49,922 nucleotides of DNA. Origin: Mycoplasmopsis felifaucium ATCC 43428. Lineage in GTDB: Bacteria > Bacillota_I > Bacilli_A > Mycoplasmatales > Metamycoplasmataceae. Position numbers and translations under genes: made by a program. The notes under the pieces are model-generated. The model was given only the letters and a program-made list of their open reading frames with translations. It did no database searches and was not told where the DNA came from. Positions 11,501 through 20,972 of this stretch are shown in pieces (the stretch's first letter is position 1; the number at the start of each line of letters is the position of its first letter). The DNA is taken from the NCBI RefSeq assembly GCF_000687775.1, contig NZ_JHXS01000005.1:1-49922 (forward strand). Direction: 5' to 3'.

Positions 11501-13623
11501 GTTTTAGTTTTTAAAATTTTAGTAATAAATTTAGAAGTAATTTCTTTTAGTCTTGTATCTTCAAATAAATTACCCAAGACATTGTGAACCATATTTTTTA
11601 TAATTTTTTGGTTTTCAACATCTGTTATAAATGTTGTCCATAAACCATTAAAACTTTGGACTTCAGCACATTTATCGGAATTATCAATAATTTTTAACAA
11701 TAAACTGCCTAGTGCATTTTTTAATTCTTGATTATTTATAATAGTTCTAATTAAATAAACTAAATCAGATTTAGAAATATAGTTTTCTAAACCTAAACTT
11801 GGCAATCAATTAATAATATCCTCAATTGCTTTATCATCTACGGAAACATTTATTACATTTTGAATTATTTCAGAGAAAATTGACTTAATTTCATCTTTTT
11901 TATTTTCAAAAAACGGTATTTTAAAGAAGGATGCGATAAATTTAATTAGCATCGTTTCACTAGTAAATTGTTGTTTGAAAGTCTGTAATAAATGATAGTA
12001 ATTAGGATTAAGTGCACCAGGTAACCCATCATTATCCCAATCAGTTTCAAAATATTCATGCTGTATTTGAAGCAAATTTTTAGGCAAGAATCCAGAATCA
12101 ATAAATCAGTTTTTAATTTGGTTTAAGTTTTCTGAATTATTATCATATAAGAAGTTCTTCAATCTTTCGTGTTCATCAATTGTTTTATAAATTTCAGAAT
12201 TGAATAAAGCGGAAAATAGTTTATCTAAAATAACTTTATATAAGGCTTTTCTGTTTAAAACCCTATCATAATAATTTTTGTCAGCATTCTCTCTTGCTTT
12301 ATCAAATTCATTATAAATTGGATCTTTTTTGAACGTAAATTGATCCATCGATCCATCAAAAATCTTTGTTATCTGTTCAATTGGATTATTAACATCAAAT
12401 TGTAGTAAAAAACTGTTAAAGTCTGTAGAAAAGTACTTTTGGTCAAAATTAATGCCATTAGCATTCATCACAGATAATTTTCTTGATGGCAAGATCAATT
12501 TAACAAATATATCTTGTGCCATTTTTTTATAACCAAGAGATGAAGGGTGAATCTCAAAAAGATTTGGAACAAGTAAATTTAAGTATTTATTTCAGAAAGT
12601 TTGATCATATGCATTTATAAAATTAAATTGTTTGTTAATTGCGTTAGATTTAACTTGTTTATTTAATAGATCAAGCAAAATTGAACCAACATTTATCAGT
12701 TGTGAACCTGAATTTTCGCCATTAATAGCTGAGTCAATAATTTTGAAAATATGAGGCATTGGCAAAGGATAACCGATGAAATTAATATTAGTAGTTTTGG
12801 CATACTTTTTAACTATCATATTTAGCGTGCTTAATCTATTAGATAATTCGTCAAAAATATTTGACATTGAATCACTAATTGAACTAACAAGCTGAGCATA
12901 GTTTAAGTTATTATTTCTAGCTTGATTAATTAAGTCAAAAATTGGAATGTTATTTATGTTTTCAAGTAATAAATCAAATAAATCGTTCGCACCTAAATTA
13001 ATAGTAATTAAGTTGGCATTTGATAATTCTTGAATTGTTTTTTGACTAAATTCTTCCAAGTTATCACCAAACAAATTATGTAATCTGTTTAGCTCAGCTT
13101 CTGTTAAATTATCTTTAATATCATTGTAAGTTAATAATTGTATTCACTCTTTAGTTGTAGAACTAGTTTTTGCAAAATTATGAAAAGATTCAAGCTTATT
13201 TTCGCCTAACTTGCTTATAAAATCAGCTAAATAAACCGGGTAAGAAATACCAGAAATAACTTTAGTATTTGGATCATATGAACCTGGATAATCTTTATCA
13301 AGCGATGAATCAAAACCAGCAGCAATTGAATCCCCGAAAGCAAAATATCTAACTGATTGGTTGGCTAAAATTATGTCAGAGCTTTTGCTTCTATCATCTA
13401 ATTCAATGGTTTCTTCTTTAGTTTTTTCATTAATGTTATTTGATCCAGGAAGTGATGGAATTCCTGAATCGTTTGAGCTAGCGGAATCATCGTTTTTAGT
13501 ATTTGATGAATGTTCTATTTTTTTATCACCTACAGGAATAAATGTAAGACCAACAGATAATGAAACGGTCGCAACAAGTAATATTCCACCCGTTATAAGT
13601 AATGGTTTAAGTTTGATTTTCAT
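2527..13623 (-). CDS. Giant GDSL/SGNH hydrolase with helical tandem repeats (3,698 aa)
   Basis: One uninterrupted frame of 3,699 codons when TGA is Trp; I checked the longer gaps between the standard-code fragments for TAA/TAG and found none. Residues 1-32 form an uncleaved-looking signal/anchor (KPLLITGGILLVATVSLSVG), then a low-complexity Ser/Asn/Asp linker to about 90. The SGNH hydrolase domain covers about 90-380: block I FGDSIAAGFD (Ser99), block III GANDLF (Asn213) and block V FEIHPSSLGYKKMAQ (His359). The usual Asp three residues before the His is Phe. From about 606 to 3,290 follow some nine divergent helical units of 260-380 residues, then a Trp/Tyr-rich unique C-terminal domain (about 3,510-3,698). 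The start has GGAG 8 bases upstream. Likely a surface-anchored lipase/esterase; substrate unknown. It heads the operon with M42 and yneF. Confidence 0.9.
4168..11808 (-). repeat. Tandem divergent helical repeats inside the giant hydrolase
   Basis: Units end in a Trp (UGA) often preceded by KK (DADFLVKKW, DADFIIKKW, FAVIIKKW). Trp residues fall at about 606, 984, 1261, 1618, 1938, 2235, 2572, 2892 and 3152. Within each unit a short motif recurs: YISKSDL, YIGVNDL, IISKDNF, YISKDDF, YITKDKF, FITKDQI. Leu/Ile/Asn/Lys-rich helices follow. There is almost no Cys and little Gly or Pro, as expected of a long alpha-solenoid or rod. The DNA copies are too diverged to be recognised as nucleotide repeats. 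Confidence 0.7.
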
Positions 13624-13667
13624 AATTCTCCATTAAAGTTATATATATTAATTTAAATATTATTTAA

Positions 13668-13673
13668 ATTATA
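13668..13673 (-). promoter_or_regulatory. -10 box of the GDSL/M42/yneF operon
   Basis: TATAAT on the minus strand (context ATTGTTATAATTTAAA), 44 bases before the ATG of the giant gene, with no clear -35 box. The ribosome binding site GGAG is at 13628-13631. Confidence 0.5.
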
Positions 13674-13800
13674 ACAATATAAAACTGTTTAAAGTGTTTT
13701 ATAAAATACCCTAGCAATTTACCAATAATGGTATAAAATAGAATTAAAAATTTAAAATAATTTTGTGAATACACTATACACAATCAAACAAATAAAAAAA

Positions 13801-13815
13801 TTGGCCATTGGCCAA
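13801..13815 (-). terminator. Terminator after the K+ channel gene
   Basis: TTGGCC-ATT-GGCCAA stem followed on the minus strand by TTTTTTT. It lies 21 bases past the channel stop. The 177 bases from here to the GDSL start hold only that operon's promoter. Confidence 0.75.
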
Positions 13816-13835
13816 CTCAGTAATTAATCTTAATC

Positions 13836-15005
13836 CTAATTATTATTTTCTCTGTTTTCAATAATTTTTGTTGCAATTTTTTCTATTTCTTTATCTAACA
13901 TTGCTAAAATTTCTTTTTTCTCTTTGAGAATTAATTTAGCACGTTCAGTATCTGCTTCTTCTTGAACTTTTTCATCATTTTTAGACTGCTCATTTTCAAC
14001 TTTCTTAGTTGGTTTCGTTTCTTTTAACGAAGTGATTAAAGTAGCCGAAATAACACCACCAGGAATTGCAATTATGGCAATTCCAACAATTGAAATAACA
14101 GGTACTATCATTCTTGAAAATGGACTCTTTGGAGTAAAATCTCCATAACCAATTGTTGTTAAAGTTATAGCACTAAAGTATAATGCTTCGCTAAAACTTC
14201 TTATTGTAGAAGAACCAGCGGGATTTGTTGAATATCACTTATCTATTCAATATGAACTTCTTTTTGCGAAGTCTGCAAAATCTACTTCTTTGCCGGGATT
14301 TAATTCTTTATATTCTTTAATATATAAATCCTTAGCTTGTTGTATTACTCATTGACTTTCTGTATATCAAACTGTTAAACTAAATAAGAATAATAATAAA
14401 ACGACGAATAAAATTATGTTAAATAAGATTGCTCTGTCGTTTTTGAATGCTTTTGACATGCTTGCAAATGCAGGAAACATATTTAAAAGCATAATTAATC
14501 TTAAAATTCTTAAGAATTTGAAAGCTTTGAAAGCTTCTAAAATTTTATAATCCGTTCCAAAAAATAAATTAATTACATATAATGATGGCAAAATTGTAAT
14601 TACAGATATTCAAAATCCACCTGTCAAAAAATACGAAAATATAGATCTTGATATTTTATCGTGTCCAGTATCTCTGGCTGGATAAGTCGCGATATGAATA
14701 ATCATGTCAAAAATTAAGAAAATAAATGTAAATAATTCAAATGTTTTAACAGCTTTACTATTTATCTCACTAAAATTGCGTTGTAGGTAAAAATTTATAA
14801 AGCTAAAAAGTATAATAAATGCTACTAAAATAGCATAAAAATCCCTGAAAATTCTAGTTAAATAATATTTATATTTATGTTCAGGATCGTAAGGAATTTC
14901 ACTTTCTGGGTTAAAAATAATACTTAAATATTTAATTGGTCTATTAGCAAATCTCTCTGCTAATGAGTTTTCAATTTCTTTTTTTCTATCTTTTAATAAA
15001 AACAT
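13836..15005 (-). CDS. Six-helix voltage-sensor type K+ channel
   Basis: 389 residues with TGA as Trp. Order: basic N-terminus, S1 (YAILVAFIILFSFINFYL), S2/S3 (TFELFTFIFLIFDMIIHI and a segment near ISVITILPSLYVINLFF), S4 with four basic residues every third position (FKAFKFLRILRLIMLL), S5 (ILFNIILFVVLLLFLFSLTV), a pore loop with the K+ selectivity filter TTIGYGDFTP, and S6 (IVPVISIVGIAIIAIPGGVI). A charged coiled-coil tail of about 60 residues follows. It should conduct K+ across the single membrane and set potential and osmotic balance. The ATG at 15005 lies six bases after a TATAAT, so the message is probably leaderless. Divergent from the 15120 gene. Confidence 0.9.
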
Positions 15006-15011
15006 AATTAA

Positions 15012-15017
15012 ATTATA
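15012..15017 (-). promoter_or_regulatory. -10 box of the K+ channel gene (leaderless type)
   Basis: TATAAT on the minus strand with only six bases (TTAATT) before the ATG. Transcription should start at or next to the start codon. No Shine-Dalgarno is present. Confidence 0.5.
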
Positions 15018-15119
15018 TACTTATGTATTAAATGCATTATAAGTTAGTGCAATCTTACATTATTTTTAATAAAATATAGTTAATACATTAAATTAAATTT
15101 TCCTTAAGGGAGTATAAAA

Positions 15120-15902
15120 ATGAGTTTTACATCGTTTTCTTGAAATTATTCTTGAATTTTTACAGCTTTAGTTTTGCCAGCTGTTTTAATTGGGTTCCTA
15201 ATTTGAATGTTTATATCTTCCATCAATAAGCTTATATTTCACGAAGCAAATTTGACTAGAAAATATTATATTGATCAGGATATAAAAATTAATGATGCGT
15301 ATTTTGAATGTTTAGATAAGAAAAATAAAATACTTTCAGCTCTTTGATTGGGTTCTTTAATATCTTCAATTGTATGAATTATAATTAGTTTATTTTTTAC
15401 CATAACAAACATAATTTTATTAACAACTACAAATGAAATTAAAACGTTTATGGCGGCATCAAAAAGTATTTTTGATAATACTTATGTTATTAAAACCTTC
15501 GCTGAGTTTTTAATTTTATTAATTTCAATTATTGCTTTAATTATTATTTCCTTCAGCTTTTCTAAATATGTTTTATTAAATAAATTCATAAAAAAATGAA
15601 AAGAAGAAAATTCAAATAAATCTTTTTTAAAGGAAAATAAGGAGAATCCAAATTTAAATCAAAATATTTTAGAAAACGCATCAAAAGTAGTTTTCAAAAT
15701 TAATAAATCAGATTTATCTATTTCATTAAATCCATTTAAAAAAGATATTAAAACAACAAATAATCCAATAGGTTTAATAAGTTTTTATTCACTAATTTCG
15801 TATTGCGATGAAGTGTATATAAATGGAGAAACATATAACTTTGAAACTTATGTAACAAATTTATGAGATTACGCCTATAAACACAATAAAAATCTTAATT
15901 AA
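15120..15902 (+). CDS. Unknown integral membrane protein, 260 aa
   Basis: Starts MSFTSFSWNYSWIF after a strong AAGGGAG eight bases upstream and ends DYAYKHNKNLN; five TGA codons read as Trp. Three hydrophobic segments are visible: about 10-35 (ALVLPAVLIGFLIWMFI), 75-105 (LGSLISSIVWIIISLFFTI) and 135-160 (FLILLISIIALIIISFSF). A hydrophilic cytosolic part of about 100 residues follows, containing FKINKSDLSISLNPFKKD. I do not recognise the family. It is divergent from the K+ channel and shares its 114-base intergenic region, so the two could be coregulated, but nothing shows a functional link. The correct frame, the strong ribosome site and the following terminator support a real gene. Confidence 0.8.
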
Positions 15903-15931
15903 TGCACACCTGTACATTTTTTTATTTAAAA

Positions 15932-15960
15932 AAACAGACATTTTACTAAAACGCCTGTTT
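15932..15960 (-). terminator. Terminator of M42 copy 2, possibly bidirectional
   Basis: AAACAG...CTGTTT stem with an inner TTTT/AAAA stem. On the minus strand two G-U pairs close it fully, and TTTTTTAAATAAAAAAA follows. It sits between the convergent 15120 gene and the M42 gene. Confidence 0.7.
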
Positions 15961-15976
15961 AATAGATAAAATAGTA

Positions 15977-17062
15977 TTATTGTCTTTTTAATTTTGCAAG
16001 CATATTGCTATCAAAAGCTTTAACAAATTCAAAAATTAAATCTAAAGCAGCTTGTAAGTCTACTAATGAACAAACCCCAATAGGTGAATGTAAATATCTT
16101 TGTGGTAAGCTTAATGTTATAGTTGGAACACCTCCAAGACCATATTGCAATTCTGCACCATCTGTCCCACCGCCTTCAGCAATATATTTATATGCCGGAA
16201 TATTGTGTTTTGTAGCTATATCAGTCAAAATTTCAACTAATTTTGGATCCGTTATAACAGCTCTATCTTGAATTAATAAAGCTACACCTTTGCCTAAAAC
16301 TGGTGTACCTTTAATACATCCGGTTGTATCGTGCGATGCTCCTGTATCAATTGCAAAAGCAACATCAGGATTAATTAATCCAACACTAGTTTTAGCACCC
16401 CTAGTTCCAACTTCTTCTTGCACTGTTCCAACTATAAATGTTTCGTTTGGAAGTTGTAAGTCTTTAATTTTATTTGCAAGCATATCAATAATTGTTACAC
16501 CAGCACGGTTATCCATAGCTTTACCAGCTATTAAATTATTTGGCATTTCAAGATATTCGCCTGACATATAAATTCTGTCACCTACTTCAATTCCAAATTC
16601 TTCAGCTTCTTTTTTAGACATAAAACCACAGTCTACAAATAATTCTTTTTCTGTAGGTGCTTTTGTTCTTTTATCAGCTTCTAAAATATGAATTGATGTG
16701 TGTCCAAAAATACCATAAATTACCTTGTTTAGTCTATTCATAACAACTTTTGCTTTTGTTCCAATAACTGCAACTGGTCAAACGCCACCAACAGTTGAAA
16801 CTAATAAATTACCGTTTTCTTCTATACTTCTAACTAGGTACCCAACTTCATCCATATGAGCAGCTATCATAATTTTTGGTGCATTAGCTAAAGCAGGTTT
16901 ATTTTTAATAATCAATGAACCAAATCCATCTCTTAAAAATTCTAAATTATCAGATTTAGTATTCTTTTTTAATTCTTCTACGACAGGTTCTTCATATCTA
17001 GACATAGCTTCAATTGACATATATTTTTTTAGTTTAGTTTTTAATTCTTCAAAATTTGACAT
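15977..17062 (-). CDS. M42 family metallo-aminopeptidase (copy 2)
   Basis: 361 residues, the same length as the copy at 1433-2518. Motifs: AAHMDEVGYLV (His, Asp), GKAMDNRAGV (bridging Asp), TVQEEVGTRGAK (two Glu), AIDTGASHD (Asp), GGGTDGAELQYG and QRYLHSPIGVCS (His). The in-frame TGA near 16775 is the Trp of VGGVWPVAV. The start at 17062 has GGAG upstream (AAAGGAGATAAG-ATG). Cytosolic aminopeptidase acting on short peptides; the exact specificity cannot be read from sequence. Unlike copy 1 it stands alone, with its own terminator, and is divergent from mgtA. Ancient duplication is likely, as identity is only moderate. Confidence 0.93.
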
Positions 17063-17206
17063 CTTATCTCCTTTAATTTATTAGTTAAATTATCGCAAAA
17101 TCCTATATATTTTTAAATAATCTGTCTAAGGAATATATAAGCTATGTAAATTATTTTATATTTATAAATGTAATTTATAATATAAATATTAATAATGGGA
17201 GGTCTT

Positions 17207-19939
17207 ATGATAAGTAAACAAAAGTCAAAGAAATTCATAAATGAGCAAAATGAAAATGCTAAATTTAACTTAGTTTCAGCTTCCCAAATAAACAATGAAG
17301 ACTTATTTCAAAGATATTCAACTTCTGCTCAAGGTATTTTAGATGAAGAACAAATTGAAAAAAATAGAGTTGAGCACGGTAAAAATGTTTTAAGTAAAAA
17401 AAGTAAAAACAGTATTTGAAAAAGAATCGTAGAAGCCTTTTTTAATCCATTTTCAATTATTTTGCTTGTTCTATCTTTAATTTCAATGGTAACTGACATA
17501 ATTTTGCCCCTTAAAGAAGGTTCAAAAGCACAACCAGCAACAATGATAATTATCTTATTAATGGTACTTATAAGTGGTGTTCTAAATATTGTAGAAAATA
17601 CCCGAAGTAGCTCATCTGCAGCTAAATTAGTAAATATGATCCAGACAACTACGAAGGTAGAAAGAAACGGGATTCACTACGAAATTCCGCTTGATCAAGT
17701 AGTTGTTGGGGATATTATCATTTTAGCAGCCGGCGATATTATTCCGGCTGATGTAAAAATTTTAAGTGCAAAAGACTTATTCGTTTCGCAATCATCTTTA
17801 ACAGGTGAAAGTGAGTCAATTGAAAAATTTCCTGATTTAATTGAAGGTCATGATTATCAAAATATTACCGATAGACATAATTTAGCCTTTATGGGTTCAA
17901 ATATTATTTCAGGAAGTGCCAGAGCATTAGTAATTGTCACTGGTGATAGAACATATTTAGGCCAAGTAGCACAAAAAATTAATGAAAAACCGGTAAAAAC
18001 TAATTTTGAAAAAGGTATTCGTTCAATTTCAACCTTATTACTGAAAATAATGGTTACGGTTGTGCCTATTGTTTTTTTAATATTAGGTATCAAAATCTGA
18101 ATAAATAAACCTGATAATCAAGGTGCTCAATGATTAGAGGCTTTAATGTTTGCAATTTCTATCGCAATAGGTTTAACACCTGAAATGTTGCCGATGATTG
18201 TAACAAGTACTTTAGCCAAAGGTGCTGTTTCAATGTCAAAAAAGAAAACTATTGTTAAAAGCTTAAACTCAATTCAAAACTTTGGAGCTATGGATGTTTT
18301 CTGTACAGACAAAACAGGGACATTAACGTTAGATCAAGTAGTTTTAGAAAAGCACCTTGATGTTTTAGGACACGAAAATACTAGAGTATTGAGATATGGT
18401 TTTCTAAACAGTTATTACCAAACTGGACTTAAAAATCTTTTAGATTTATCTATCATTGAAAAAACTGAAGAACTTAGCGACATTCACGACGAATTACGCA
18501 GTTTAGAAGTCATTTACGAAAAAGTAGATGAAATTCCATTTGACTTCAACAGAAAGAGAATGAGCGTTTTAGTAAAAGATAAGTCTAAGGGTAACAAGTT
18601 AGAAATGATTACAAAAGGTGCAGTTGAAGAAATGCTCTCTGTATGTAATCAAATTGAATTAAATAATGAAGTTGTGCCTCTTGATGAATATTTAGTGAAA
18701 AAAGTTCTTAAACAAGTTGATGAATTAAATGACCAGGGTATGCGTGTAATTGGTGTAGCTCGTAAAAGTAATCCAAGTTCAGTTGGAAAATTTGGTGTAG
18801 CTGATGAAAACGAAATGACATTAATCGGGTATCTAGCCTTCCTAGATCCGCCAAAAGAATCTACCAAGAGTGCAATCAAAAACCTCTATGATCATGGTGT
18901 TGATGTCAAAATTTTAACCGGAGATAACGCAAGAGTTACTAAAGCTATCTGCCAAAAAGTTGGTATACCTGCTGAAAAAATTATTATTGGCAAAGAACTG
19001 CTTGAAGTTTCAGATGACGAATTAGGCAAAATTGTTGAAGAATATAATATTTTTGCAAAATTAAGCCCTGACCAAAAAGCCAGAATTATAACTGCTTTAA
19101 GAAAAAACAAACATGTAGTTGGCTATATGGGCGATGGTATTAATGATGCTCCAGCTATGAAGGCTGCAGATGTATCTATTTCAGTTGACACCGCAGTTGA
19201 TATTGCAAAAGAAAGTGCAAATATAATTCTTTTAGAAAAAGATCTTAATGTTTTAGCAACCGGAATTATTGAAGGCCGAAAAACATATGCAAATATGAAT
19301 AAATACATTAAGATGACTGTAAGTAGTAACTTCGGTAATATCTTAAGTATGATTTTAGCTGCTTCATTGCTTCCATTCGTGCCACTCGCAGCTGCCCAAG
19401 TTCTTTTCTTAAATCTTATTTATGATATAGCCTGTGGAGCTATCCCTTGAGATAGTGTTGATAAGAAATTCTTATTGAAACCAAGACAATGAAACACTAA
19501 AAGTATATTAAAATTTATGCTTTGGTTTGGTCCTACAAGCTCAATTGTTGATATTATTTCGTTTATTATTTTAAGATTTTTATTCATTCCAAAACTTTAT
19601 CCAAGCCTTAATCCAAGTGATCCTGAGTTTATTGCTTTATTCCAAACAGGCTGGTTCATAATATCAATGTGAACTCAAAGTTTAGTAATTCACTTTATAA
19701 GAACAGAAAAAATTCCATTCATTCAATCAAGACCAACATGGCCTCTGTTCACATTCTCATTATTAGGAATAGCATTAGTAACAGCTAGCCCTTATATTCC
19801 TGGCCTTAATACAGCATTGAAAATTAAAGCCTTAAATCCATATTTCTTTATCTTATTAATTTCACTTGTAACTTTATATATAACTTTAGTTATGATTGCA
19901 AGAGTTATTTATAAAAAGTTATATAAAGGATTATTGTAA
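17207..19939 (+). CDS. mgtA: Magnesium-translocating P-type ATPase
   Basis: 910 residues, the usual size for MgtA/MgtB (type IIIB). Uses ATP to move Mg2+ into the cell. Visible: N-terminal cation-ATPase domain, M1/M2 near 75-130, the actuator loop LTGES, and the type-specific stretch [20 protein letters not shown] followed by [17 protein letters not shown]. The phosphorylated Asp is residue 368. Then KMSVLVK-like nucleotide domain, [30 protein letters not shown], and C-terminal helices up to residue 910. An ATG at 17195 is in frame, but GGGAGG lies between it and the ATG at 17207, so 17207 is taken as the start. Many Trp residues are UGA. Monocistronic, with a strong terminator overlapping the stop codon. 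Confidence 0.95.
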
Positions 19940-19954
19940 CCGACTTAGTCGGTT
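19938..19954 (+). terminator. Terminator of mgtA
   Basis: AACCGAC-TTA-GTCGGTT stem followed by a run of T. The stem begins inside the TAA stop codon. Confidence 0.85.
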
Positions 19955-20005
19955 TTTTTAATGTTTAATGCTCGTTAAAATACAACTTTTTAGTATTATT
20001 ATGAT

Positions 20006-20866
20006 ATGAATTCAGAAGTTAAAAAATCAAATTTTAAACAGACATTTTTAAATTGAAAATTAGGATATAAATTATCATTTATATTTGGCCTTGCCTTAAT
20101 CTTAATTGATATTTGTATTCTAATTAACTATTTTAATTATGCCTTGGCGGATTTCATTGATAAATCAAATGATAGCATGTATGCAAGTCAAATAAATTAT
20201 GAAATTTCAAAAGGAGAGTGAGTATATCCTAGTGCATTAGGCTTGATGTGGCGTAAAACACTCACATTTACAGAAATCAGTAATTTCATACTTGCTATAA
20301 CTTTAATAGTTTTTCCATTTAAGAAAGATAATCAAAAACAACAAGCTTGATTCTTTTCTACAATTGTTTTTATTACAATTACATTCTTGGTTTACTGAAC
20401 ATTAGTATTACCAAGTTCTATTAAAAAAGGTGTTTGAAACCGTTTAGATTTAGCAATTCCAAGTTTCTTTATGCACGCAATTAATCCAATATTAGGTTTT
20501 ATAGTTTTAATCTTTTTGAGAAAAAATATTACATTAAAACACTCGCAAATTTTAATGTCAAGCTTAATGATTTTAGGATACTTTACATTTGGCTTAATTA
20601 CCTTTTTTATAGGTGAAAAAATCCTTGTAACAATTAATGGAAGAGACATAAATTATGATGATTACGTTAAGTATGACATCGTAATTTATCCATTCTTAAA
20701 CTTTAGATTTCCAATGTTTTACAAAGGGGATAATCTTGCAATAAAAATAATTCTTAATATTGTTATTTTTATACTAGCTCCAGGATTACCAATTGGATTA
20801 GCTTATGCTTGAAAAACTTCTTTAAGAATTGGAACATTTAAAACATCTGTAAAACAGTTCAATTAG
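20006..20866 (+). CDS. Unknown multi-pass membrane protein, 286 aa
   Basis: Begins MNSEVKKSNFKQTFLNWKLG and ends TFKTSVKQFN. Six or so hydrophobic segments are visible (LSFIFGLALILIDICILI; FILAITLIVFPF; FFSTIVFITITFLVYW; HAINPILGFIVLIFL; LMILGYFTFGLITFFI; IKIILNIVIFILAPGLPIGL). A charged loop GEKILVTINGRDINYDDY lies between helices five and six. The size and style resemble mycoplasma conserved membrane proteins (possibly DUF1600, not verifiable by eye). No Shine-Dalgarno precedes the ATG at 20006; a TAAAAT lies about 25 bases upstream. An out-of-frame ATG at 20001 is not used. It follows mgtA but is separated from it by a strong terminator. Confidence 0.8.
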
Positions 20867-20873
20867 TTATAAC

Positions 20874-20890
20874 GCACATCATTGATGTGC
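20874..20890 (+). terminator. Terminator of the 20006 gene
   Basis: GCACATC-ATT-GATGTGC stem followed by TTTTATTTAT. Confidence 0.8.
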
Positions 20891-20945
20891 TTTTATTTAT
20901 CTTATATTTCTACATAAATATAAATCAGAGTTGGATTAAAATAAA

Positions 20946-20963
20946 AGCAGGACTATGCCTGCT
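20946..20963 (-). terminator. Terminator of the phosphohexomutase gene
   Basis: AGCAGG...CCTGCT stem, followed on the minus strand by TTTATTTTA. Confidence 0.75.
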
Positions 20964-20972
20964 TAATGTTAA

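Noticed and set aside
2527-13623. About a dozen separate short ORFs or a frameshifted pseudogene on the minus strand
   Set aside because: All pieces share one frame and are separated only by TGA; with TGA as Trp there is no stop in the gaps checked, so it is one intact gene.
17195-17206. Upstream ATG start for mgtA (and the similar ATGs at 39343 and 40215)
   Set aside because: In each case the Shine-Dalgarno GGAGG lies between the two ATGs, so the downstream ATG is the one served by it.
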